A model generated the notes under the pieces. The model was not told the origin of the DNA, did not search any database, and saw only the letters and a program-made list of their open reading frames with translations. The translations under genes were made by a program, and so were the position numbers. DNA of 64,000 nt. Origin: Selaginella moellendorffii. Taxonomy: Eukaryota; Streptophyta; Lycopodiopsida; Selaginellales; Selaginellaceae. Location of the stretch: contig NW_003314289.1 of NCBI RefSeq assembly GCF_000143415.4, positions 1,234,293 through 1,298,292 on the forward strand. Reading direction: 5' to 3'. Shown here piece after piece: positions 45,917 to 56,155 of this stretch. Positions within the stretch are counted from its first letter, which is position 1, and each line of letters begins with the position of its first letter.

Positions 45917-47953
45917 GTGTGTAGTTGAGGTATTGACATTGCTAGCACTTGTGTTAGTGGAAGTGGCATTGTTATTTCGAGTGATGATGAATTTTTCCTT
46001 AAAACTTGATTTTCCATGTCATTTTTCTTGTTAGTGTTTTGGCTTCACATTAGATCTTAAAGGTGGTTAAAGAAGAATGTTAGTGCAAATGTGAATATCC
46101 AAAAATGTGGTCTTTGTGATCAAGCCTTGGATGTTCATTTTTCATTTTGCGGATGTCAGTGTTGGATGTTGGTTATATAAGCATATTATGGGTTATGAGA
46201 ATTGGTGTTGAGGTGAACTTATGTGAAATTGTTAGTAGGAAAAAGTTGGTTGAGTCTTGAAAGTTTGCATTCCTAGACTAAGAGTCATTCTTTCCCTGGG
46301 ATGGAAAATTTTCCACAAATTTTCTTAGACTTTTCCAATGGCTAATCTATTTGGCACTTTGCTCAAAAATCATTCTGTTTTCGTAAGCCAGTACAAACTA
46401 GTGAAGGGTTGGAATTGACTTCTATTAGCTTAGATCTTAGTAGGTAGTTTATATGATGTGCCCGAAAAGGGATGTTGACATTTGAAACTAAAGCAATTGA
46501 GTTGAATAGGGTCTAGAGTTGGTGTAGAAAAGTGGTTGTTGCACTTTTCTAAGAAGGGTGACTCTTGTGCTTTTCTTTTGTAGCATTATGCTTAGTGGCA
46601 GGTTGCACCTTACATTTTGTTAAGACTCTATGAGAGTAGTGAGTTCTCACTGATCTTGACTTGGTCTTGGTGGCTCTATGCCTTGGCTAAAGATGGTGAT
46701 GTCCAACTTAGTTGTTTGCGATTGAGATGTTGGTACTTGTACTATAGCTTTGTCTATGAGGAGGTTGTGTACCGAAATGAGTCTATCTCATGGTTTTCAC
46801 TTTAGTTTCGATTGAGTGTTGATCACATAGCTAGCCTCTTTAAGGTATGCTCAGAGCTAGTGGCTAAATGTTTTAATAAGCTTATTGCGGTTGAGTTGGA
46901 TTCGAGTGGTCATTTAGTTTGTGCTTGTCTATGAACTTTTATCTCGTACCTGGGATATCATGTTCATGTTGGACAAGTATATAACTTGATGACAAGAATT
47001 AGTGTTTAGGTCTTCTGAAGGCAAGTTAAAAAGTGATTGTTAGTTGTTTTGCAACTAATGATTGCTTGTAGATTTTGTCGAAGACTATGACACTTGCTTC
47101 ACTTAGTGATGATTTAGCAGTGATGGGCTTGCTTTATCGGATGGTGTTGCGGAGGATCATGTCATTAGACTTATATAGTTTTCCATGTTGATATGTTGAC
47201 TTTACCTCTGTCAATATCATTTGGTTGCGTTTAGTTTGTAGTGTTGGATTTCATTGAGTCTTGGATGTGGTGAATCACTCCTTGATGAAATGTTATCTGT
47301 AACTGAGTTTTACTAAAGGATTGGTCTCAGATACTAAATAAAGTATCTTCGACTTTAGTTAGCTTAGTTGCTAGGAAGTTTTGGGTGGTGATTCACTCGT
47401 GCTTTCTTCTAGCTTTGTTATGATGTTGATAACATTAAAGTGATACCTTGTCGTTGACATTATTGATGTTGAGATTCAAGTGAAATGAAATGTCTCTCTG
47501 ATGATTGATATTAAGTTTCATTGGTCTTGATGAAGATAGTGTTAATGATTTGGCTATAGCTTTGTGTTGTTGGCATTCGTGCATTTGCTATTAGCAACTG
47601 TGTTGACGTTCAAATGAATTGAGTGGCAAGTTTGAGTTAATTGTCTTCTAAACGAGATTATTTAGTAGAGGGTTGAGCTTTGGCTTTTCCTTGAAAAGTG
47701 ATTCAGTCTTGGACTATGCTAACTCTACAAGTGGAAGAGTTAATGATCAATATTAGAATGTTTGAATCTTTATTAGATTTGAGTTGGAATATATTGATCA
47801 TTAATGATTTTTCTTATGCTTGTTACGATATGAGTTACGTCTTGCTATAGATGAATTCATGAAAGATCGTTTGATGATCACTTGTTGAGTATAACTTCGT
47901 TGTGTTTGGCTTTTGGATTGATGCATATATGCTCTTCATTAGCTTTGCATTAT

Positions 47954-48908
47954 TATAGCGTATGTGATCATGGGATGAGATTTGGATATACTGTCATCAT
48001 GAATCCTTGAACCTTGGGGGATAAATGGGGATAAAATAGCCACTAAGGGCTCTCTCATCAAGTAATTGCCCCTTTTCCAGTTGGCTTAAGGGGAGAGAGA
48101 TAAAGTGCGCTACAGTTAGTATCAGAGCAAATAGCACGGGTTCAATTCCCATTGATTAGTGGCTACCTAAAATATAATATACTCTTGAGCAATATATATT
48201 CCTACCCCTAAATTTTGAAAATCGTACGTATTGGGCATCCATGCATACATCCTTCCTCTTGTGGAGCATCCCAGATGAAGGTATCCATTGTGGGATTGTG
48301 GTACAGGTGGATGACTAGTTGCCTCACATGGAATATCTAGTTTACACAATAAAAGGATTGGTAGATTCAGTGTGGAAATGGAGGTGCTGGTTCCCCTTGG
48401 CTCAGTAGGGGTTGTTAGTTAATAGTCAATGAGGACATTGACATCTCTGAAGGGGAGGTGAGTGGAAGGATTGGTAGATTCAGTGCGGAAATGGAGGTGC
48501 TGGTTCCCCTTGGCTCAGTAGGGATTGTTAATCAATAGTCAATGAGGACATTGACATCTCTGAAGGGGAGGTGAGTGTAGCGCATGTGATCATGGGATGA
48601 GATTTGGATATACTGTCACTGTGGATCCTTGGAACCTTGGGGGATAAATGGGGATAAAATAGCCACTAAGGGCTCTCTCATCAAGCAATTGCCCCTTTTC
48701 CAGTTGGGTTAAAGGGAGAGAGATAAGGTGCGCTACAATTATGAGGTGTAGCGCATGTGATCATGGGATGAGATTTGGATATACTGTCACCGTGGATCCT
48801 TGGAACCTTGGGGGATAAATGGGGATAAAATAGCCACTAAGGGCTCTCTCATCAAGCAATTGCCCCTTTTCCAGTTGGCTTAAGGGGAGAGAGATAAGGT
48901 GCGCTACA
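47954..48908. mobile_element. TRIM miniature LTR element plus an extra LTR
   Basis: Three direct repeats of about 162 bp: 47,954-48,114, 48,576-48,737 and 48,747-48,908, each starting TGTAGCGCA (TATAGCGTA in the first) and ending TGCGCTACA. After the first comes a primer-binding word 'tagtatcagagc' (48,117). Just before the second is a purine tract 'gaaggggaggtgag'. ATTAT flanks the unit at 47,949-47,953 and follows both the second and third LTR, so it is the target duplication. The 460-bp interior contains a 113-bp tandem duplication (48,355-48,575). No coding capacity. Confidence 0.85.
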
Positions 48909-49909
48909 ATTATGAAGTTTGGCTTATGGATGTATTGAAAAGAATGTTGTAGGTTATCCCATGATTTCTTTTATAGCATTGAAATTAATTCATGTGAAAC
49001 TTGTGATCATTATTAGGCAAGATTTGGCTATAAACTTTTTCGAACTTTTAGTTTATTGAGTTTTATGCTCATTGTTCCATTTGTTAGAAGTTGGTGGGGA
49101 AGGTATTTTAGCTCATTAGCTTCAATGTTGAAGTTAGTTTTTGCATCTAATAATCATTGGTGATAATTGACTATCATCTAGGATAGTTGATTATCCTTAT
49201 CACAAAGTTTTACTTGATTGTTGTTGATATAGAATGATTTGCTATTCTTCGGGATGGTGGATTCCTTTTTAGACAATGGTTTTGCATATCTTTTTTGATG
49301 GGATGATTAATGATCTTTCATGATGGTTAATTGTTCTCTTTGATGGTTTATGGCTTTTTGCAATACCACATGTTCTTTGTGGTTTGCTCTAGATTAGTTT
49401 TTTGGGTTTGAGACATCAGTAAGATGTTACTGACACTTGTTTAGACAACTTGAGTTCCTTGGTATTGTTGACTGGAATCTATTCAAATTGGCTGGTGCGA
49501 TGGTTGGCATGGCTAAGTGTTTGTTGGTCCTACCACATTCATTATGTTCTGTTGATTGTTGCTCGAGTTAGTTCTGCAAGATTAGGATGTTATTTCCTTT
49601 GGGTGATACATTCGCGAGTCTTTTGTTTGCCAGTCAATGATACTTTGTGTTTTTTAAATTATTTTTGGTAAGTTGTTTAGCATACTGTCTACAATCCTTG
49701 ATAGTTAAGTTTTCTCATTGAGTTTACTTGGTGATATACCTGCTATTGAATTTTGTTGGATGGTGACTTCTATGTTTTCCAAAGATAGTGATCTTGGTGG
49801 TTCCTATACTCAAATATTCGTTTATCGGATGATAACTTACTTGGAATACATTTGTATTCTAATCTAAGATTTATTCACTAATAATTAAGTCTCTCAGATA
49901 TCATTGTCT

Positions 49910-50447
49910 ATGACTTTGGGGGGTTCTAAATGTATAGTAGGTAGATTGGGCATGGCTGATCAACCTAAGGCATAGTCTAGCTCCCGCTTGCATGCCAGTC
50001 CTTGTTTTGCATCCGACTTGGGTCTAAGCCCAAGTTCCATTCTATGCTAGCTGGTGGAGTATCTATATCCTCACGTTAAGCCACCGGTATGCTAAAATGG
50101 CGTCAGACTCCGTTTGGCTCTGTTTTGCATGTTGGTCTTAGCATTGGGATGCTAATTGCTCTAGGACTGTTCCAAGTTGCTCTGGGCTCCCCTTAGGCTA
50201 TACGCTCGGGAGTTGCTCCGTGGTTCGGTTCTATCACTCCTTAGCTCTATGCTTGGGAGTTTGGCACTGTTCCTTTATTCAATGGCCCAAGGCTTTGAAA
50301 CTCGGGTTTCACATTAGTGTCTTTGGACACGTGGCATTTGACACATGGCATGTGTCACGTGGCATAAAGAGGGTTTAGGTTCCGCTTCGTAGTGTTATCC
50401 TATGGTAAATCACTATAAGATAAAGGGTGAAAACCATGTGCACTACA
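49910..50447. repeat. 3' LTR of the outer element
   Basis: Direct repeat of 36,290-36,842. The hairpin seen in the left LTR is degraded here (cactataagata). Confidence 0.8.
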
Positions 50448-51098
50448 ATAATTGGAATTGTAATTAGTTCATTTAAATTCCATAGTTGATTAATACTTAT
50501 GCCATAACTTTAGGTTTTATTTTTATCATGGTTGTCAGTAAATATTTTTGTATGTAAACAAAGGTTTAAACCCAAATTAATATATGATATAAACTGATAT
50601 ATACTGAATATTTTATATATTGTTAATCCACTTTTTAAATGCAGTTTACTTGGTGATACATATGTGATAGTGACACATAGAAGTTTCATTAAGGTGTGTC
50701 AGTTGTTTTAATTTGAGAAAAAAATATTTTTCACAAAATGACACACATTTATATTCAGTAAAAAGCTATTATAAAAGAATACATTTGTGATTTTATAATA
50801 TCACATTTAAATGAACTAATATTAAAAGAAATGTATATTAACTAGGGTTTAGACCCTGCTCAATTAGGAGCATACATCCATAAAAAACTGTTTTTAAAAT
50901 AGATAAATAAACAAAAGAAATCAATTTTTTTTCTTTTTGCATTTGCAAGTGTACTATTTTGGCAATAGGCTTAATTCCAATTCTTAGTATATTTCCCAGT
51001 GTTGTCCTCGAAGCACGCTCACATGAAAAACACCATTGGTGGATATAGCCTTGAATATAGTGGTGGTGTCATCAGGCCTATAACTAATTTAGAAAAAC
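50448..51098. other. AT-rich spacer
   Basis: No gene seen; presumably the promoter of the small secreted-protein gene lies at its right end. Confidence 0.5.
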
Positions 51099-51521
51099 AT
51101 GCATAGTCTTCGTGCTTTGTTCCTCTCCTCCTTTATGATTTTGGTGTTTAACACTGCATCTCAGAAAGAAATCTTTGTCACTCTCACAAACTATGTCGGG
51201 AGTGACTTGAAGATTGCTTGCCAGTCTTCTACACACAAGTCTTTGATGTCAAATGGATTCATGGAAGATGGTAGCACTTCTAGCTTCCAATTTGAGGGTA
51301 ACAACTCAACCATCTATCATTGTGAAGTATGCTCTAAATATGGGCATCAACAATTTGACATATTTGGGGGACATGCCCCAGGGAATTGGAAGAATGCCAC
51401 AATTGATCAAATCAATTGGTTTGTATATGGATATGGAATCTTTGTTGCCAATAGTTGTATAGATCAAAGAAAATGTTCCATGAGCAACCTAAACAAATGG
51501 TATGATTGGAAGGCTTGGTAA
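51099..51521 (+). CDS. S1-like (SPH family) small secreted protein, 140 aa
   Basis: A signal peptide (about residues 1-22, RALFLSSFMILVFNTASQ) is followed by EIFVTLTNYVGSDLKIACQS, TSSFQFEGNNSTIYHCEVCS, and QQFDIFGGHAPGNW with VYGYGIFV. The order (V-T-L-T-N start, Cys in strand 2, F/W-x-C motif, F-D-I/V) is that of the plant S1 self-incompatibility-protein homologue family. Four to six cysteines would pair outside the cell. It lies only 127 bp before the PI4-kinase ATG and is AT-richer than that gene. Family match is moderate; function in a lycophyte is unknown. Confidence 0.5.
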   Translation: MHSLRALFLSSFMILVFNTASQKEIFVTLTNYVGSDLKIACQSSTHKSLMSNGFMEDGSTSSFQFEGNNSTIYHCEVCSKYGHQQFDIFGGHAPGNWKNATIDQINWFVYGYGIFVANSCIDQRKCSMSNLNKWYDWKAW

Positions 51522-51648
51522 ATTGGTTGAAAATATTTTCATCCAAATTATAAACATTGAATTTAATAAGGTTTGGCTTAACTTGAAATTAAACAAAACC
51601 AGAAGCGACGTGTGGGAAAATATTTCTAGGGTTCTTCGTGGAAGGCGA

Positions 51649-53401
51649 ATGGCGACCTCTGGCGTGGTCCTCCGGCCTCTCGATTGCACGCCATCGCCGT
51701 CCTCCCCACGCGGCTATGGCTGCAATTCCAGCGGCGTCGCTGGCGATGGCAGTGGCGAGGAGGAGGAAGAGAGCATCCAGATCTTCGTCGCCATGGCGGG
51801 CAAGGCGCTCATTCCCCTCCGGATCCTCACCAGCGACACCATCGCCTCGGTCAAGATGCGCATTCAATCGCTCAAGCGAGGTATGTATGTCAAGCAGCAA
51901 AAGCTCGTGCACGACGGCCGGGAGCTCGCCAGGGACACGAGCCGCGTGAAGGATTATGGGATCCGGCCTAGGGATGTGATCCATCTCGTCCTGCGCGTCT
52001 CGGATCTTCTCCAAGTGGTGGTAAAATCCGGAGGAGGGAGAGAGTACATGCTGAAAGTGGATCGAAGCAGCAGCAGGAAGCCAGCAGCACGATCCCAGAG
52101 CCTCTCTACTTCTCGCCACGAAGATCAAGGATTGATCTTGAGAGGCGAGCGCCTGGACGACAAGAGATTGATCGAGGACTTTCTCCTGGAAGACGATGCC
52201 GAGGTCCACATCGTGGCGAGAAAAGCTGCCAAAGTACGTACTTGGCACGTAGGTGGCGGGGGAACCGAAGTTTTCATCGAGGATGAGAAGCGATCCAAGC
52301 GAAGAGGAGCTACTGCTCTGATCGAGTCTGGGGTGGTGAGCTGCCAGCCAGAGATCCAAGTTCCAGAATCGCTTCTGGACATGCTCGGGGAGATCAACGC
52401 TGGGCTGGATCAAGGATTTTCTCCCGTCTTGTCCAGTGCTGGCACCGGTGGAGCGTACTGCATGCTGGATCGATCGGGAAGCAAGGCTCTGGCGATTTTC
52501 AAGCCCATGGACGAGGAGCCCATGGCCGAGAACAATCCGAGAGGTTTGCCACTGTCCATAAGTGGCGAGGGACTGAAGAGAGGGACCATTGCCGGGCAGG
52601 GAGCGCTCCGAGAAGTTGCTGCTTACGTCTTGGATCATCCGAGGAGTGGACCGAGAGCTCTGGCCGGGAAGAACGAGAAAGGCTTCGCGGGAGTTCCTCC
52701 CACTGTCATGGTCCGCTGCTGCCACGCCGGAGCGGCTTTCAGCGAGCCGGAGAAGCTGGGATCCTTGCAACAGTTCGTCTACTCGTGGAGCAACTGCGAG
52801 GACATGGGGCCTGCTCGTTTCCCCGTGGACGAGGTGCACAAGATCGCTATACTGGATATCCGACTCGCCAACACCGACAGGAATGGTTCCAACATTCTTG
52901 TTTGCGAGTCGCCGGACACCTCTTCCATGGAGCTCGTCCCCATCGATCATGGCTACTGCCTTCCAAGCAAGGTAAACCATCTCTCTCAGAGCAGATCTCT
53001 AAACTCGATCCATGCAGTTCGAGGACTGTACGTTCGAGTGGCTAACTTGGAACCAGTCCCGGCATCCTTTCTCCAAGCCGAGCCTGGAATACATCGCTTC
53101 TCTGGACGCGGACAAGGACCTGGAGCTCCTGGAGCAGCACGGGTGGCGGATTGGAGTCGAGTCGGCCCGAGTGCTGCGAGTCTCAACCATGCTGCTGCAG
53201 CGCGGGGCAGCTGCTGGGCTGTGCGCCTTTGACATCGGCTCCATGATGTGCCGGGACGCGCTGGACAGCAAGTCGGCCATCGAGAGAATGCTGGAGGAAG
53301 CCGAGGGGTGTGTTCTTCCCGAGACGAGCCAAGAGGCGTTCATGGAGGCCCTGGCTCAAGTCATGGATTATCACTTCCAGCAACCTCACACCCAACGGTA
53401 G
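51649..53401 (+). CDS. Phosphatidylinositol 4-kinase gamma (ubiquitin-like domain kinase), 568 aa
   Basis: Exon 1 is 51,649-52,971, a 46-bp intron follows, and exon 2 is 53,018-53,401. An acidic N-terminus precedes two ubiquitin-like domains (about 41-115, IQIFVAMAGKALIPLRIL; and about 118-190, LLQVVVKSGGGREYMLKV). The PI3/4-kinase-like domain carries YCMLDRSGSKALAIFKPMDE (nucleotide-binding Lys), GQGALREVAAYVLDH, the catalytic loop DIRLANTDRNGSNIL and the metal motif VPIDHGYCLP. Plant gamma-type PI4Ks of this design often act as protein kinases and bind proteasome/ubiquitin factors. I start at MATSGVVLRPLD because upstream residues overlap AT-rich sequence. It appears intact. Confidence 0.92.
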
Positions 53402-56155
53402 CTTTCTGTAATCTTATTCTTCCGTTTCTATGGTTAAGCTTTGATCTCCACTCTCATGGTAAATGACTACCTTGCAACGTATTGAAGGGTATCCAATGTG
53501 CAAAGAACAGTTTGTGATCCAGTTAGAGATAAAACGTCAAACTTTGAAGCTCCAGGCCAAAACACAGTTTAAAGCCTTCTCTTCCTCCTCTCCTGAGATT
53601 TTCTTGTTTCCATCAGCAAGCAAGAAATTAAACAGGAAGTTCTTACTTGCTCATGATCAGTTGTTTCTCTCCTATGCACTCAAACAGCGATAAGTACAGC
53701 CATAGCTCCAGCTCCAAAGGCAAGCGTGCTGAGCAGGAGAAAGATCCACGATCCACGATCCATGATCGAGCAAGCGACTCCTCCAACCGTGCATGGTATC
53801 AACTCACTCCCGCCCCAAAACATCCATAAATTTTTTCCCAAAACCATTTCTAATTCGAAACTAAAATGGACGGTTGGCAAACCGTGCCATTAAAAGTGTG
53901 TTCAAATAACCAAATAAGTTTTGTTTGATTATTAAGGAATTTCAGCACTTTATTTAAATATTTTGAAATGCTTCTGATAATGATTAGATTTATTTTAACT
54001 CACTTTTGTTTAGTATCAAGCTTCCTGATGGTCAAGAAGATTATCGTTTGTCACTTCCACCAATTCAAATTGTAATGGCATTACCAATTCATGGCATTGC
54101 TAATTTAAATCAAATCTCCAATATAAATTATATGGTATGTGATTTATTATACAAGTGGAAGTCACACTAAACCCATTTATTATTAGACAATTGAACCATT
54201 AAATTATTAGATATTGAAGTAAGGAACATGAACAGATAGAGTTGTTTAATTATAAGATTTTAAAATAATACTTTTGTAGATTATGTAGAGAGTAATTTTA
54301 TCAAGTTTTTATATCCTTTATAGTAGGCTCAACATACAATAATATTTATAATACTTTTGTTGCATAATAAACTCTTAATTTTTTTTAGCATTATATATAA
54401 AAGTATATAAAATAATATTTGTTACTTTTAATTAATTTGAGATTTCCACAAATTATATTAAGAAAAAATTTAATAAATAAAAATTAAAAATAAATAAAAG
54501 TAAAATAATTAGACTTTACATTATTGTAAAAATTAAGGCATTAGCTATTTTTCACACTTTTATTAGAACATAAATAAAGATGTTTTGAATGAAATAAATA
54601 ATTTATTAAATTATATTTATTAATTATTTGAAGCTTGTTTCCAATTTTTTCTTTTGTTCTAGTTAAGTAGACACAAAAGATTAATGTTAATTTATTATTA
54701 TCATAAAAAAATATAAATTACTTTACATATATATAAATTTTGAATAAAGATATTCATTAAATATATTAAAGGTTGCCACGCATAAATTATGGATACCAAG
54801 ATGTATCCTAAAATAATAAAAAACTTTTACGTTAAATGGAAATAGCGTGTCAAGAGTTTAAATAAGTGTGGTGATGTAAAGGAATATGATGGTTATAAAG
54901 GATATTTATTACCTTTTATAAAAGTTTTGATATATCTATTTATGCTTATAACAACTAAGTTTTGAAAGAAATTAAAATTTATTTTGATCTTGATTTTATT
55001 ACATATAGGCAATTGTGAAAAAAGTTTTTGGTAAAAATCACAAAAAAATAAATAAAATAAAAGTATAGCAAAATCTATATTAAAACTAATTAAGTTTTAA
55101 GTAGTTTATACATATAAAAAAATTTAGTTTCTCATAATGATAAAGTATTTTTTTGTTGATTGTAAATTATAATAATATTTATAAAAAATGAGTATAAAAA
55201 ATTACATAGAACATTATGAGATGATGGTAACTGTTATTTTAATATGTTAGCTTTATGGGCTATAAATAAATATTATAGAAATTCATTATTTACTGTTTAA
55301 AATATTTATTAATGTTTTAAATATTTTTATGGTTATTAGATACATTCATTTTAATTTGATAAAAAAGTTTCATTTTAAAAATAAAAAAGTTTTCATTGAT
55401 TAATCACCCAACTTCTCACCACACCTAAAAGTAAGCTTTACTATCATTTTATGCAATGTCTAAGAAATATTAAAAAATCTGAAAACACTTAAGCAACAGT
55501 CAGGTAAAAAACAGGTCCAAGCACTTTGAGTTGATAGTGCTTAAGCATTTGATCAAGCTAACACAAACCTAAGAGAATCATTGAAAAACACAATGAGTTC
55601 ATAAAGACTCCTCACTTGGACCTTGAAAGCATAAGCTCAGAGACAGCAAAGAAAGTTTTACAGTGAGAACTCACTAGATTGGCGTGACTGAACAAACTCC
55701 TTTGCAGAAAAGTGAAAAAAGAAAAATAAAGTCACATAACATATTGTATATCAACCAACCCACACTAATGTCTTTGGCGCTTGCATTCTGCTCAAAAGAT
55801 GTTAGTGCAAACGATGGGATTGGCAACACTTTTGTTCATTGGCGTGAACAAAAGTCATCCGGATCATTTGGCTTGGGATGCGTGGGCTACTTGTACCAAA
55901 TAATTGATTTCTCGAATATCCTCGCCATGACCTTTGCAGACCCGAGGAAAACCCGAGCACAGTATTCCAGATTATATCAAGCGCTGCGCTCGCGAAGGTA
56001 CGCGTTCGCTCTGGGCATACACTGCCAACCAGGAGAATTCCCCACTCGCCATGCCATCTGGACGATGAGATGCTTGCTCGCGAGAATCTAGTGTTCTTCC
56101 ATTTGCTCGAAGAAGACTCATCAATCCAGTGAGCGGTTTGGAGGCGCCGAGGCGT
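53402..56155. other. AT-rich gap between the PI4K and PPR genes
   Basis: Mostly very AT-rich (53,850-55,450). Frames at 53,463 and 55,684 show no domain. Confidence 0.6.

Larger units (their letters stand above)
36290..50447. mobile_element. Old LTR retrotransposon carrying nested insertions
   Basis: Two direct repeats of about 0.55 kb, each ending in ...gcactaca, bound the region: about 36,290-36,842 and 49,910-50,447. The left one is followed by 'tggtatcagagg' (36,845), the classic plant initiator-Met tRNA primer-binding site, so it runs left to right. Without the nested 7.7-kb insertion the element is about 6.4 kb. The interior (36,857-38,189 and 45,922-49,900) has no gag or pol frame; its plus strand is rich in T and G and poor in C. 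LTR divergence is visible, so it is old. Confidence 0.8.

Noticed and set aside
51589-52980. A 463-codon frame antisense to the PI4-kinase gene
   Set aside because: Sense strand encodes a complete PI4K gamma; the antisense frame is a shadow from GC-rich third positions.
55684-56091. 135-codon frame near the PPR 3' end
   Set aside because: No recognisable domain or splice partner; it overlaps AT-rich sequence at its start and likely PPR 3' UTR at its end.
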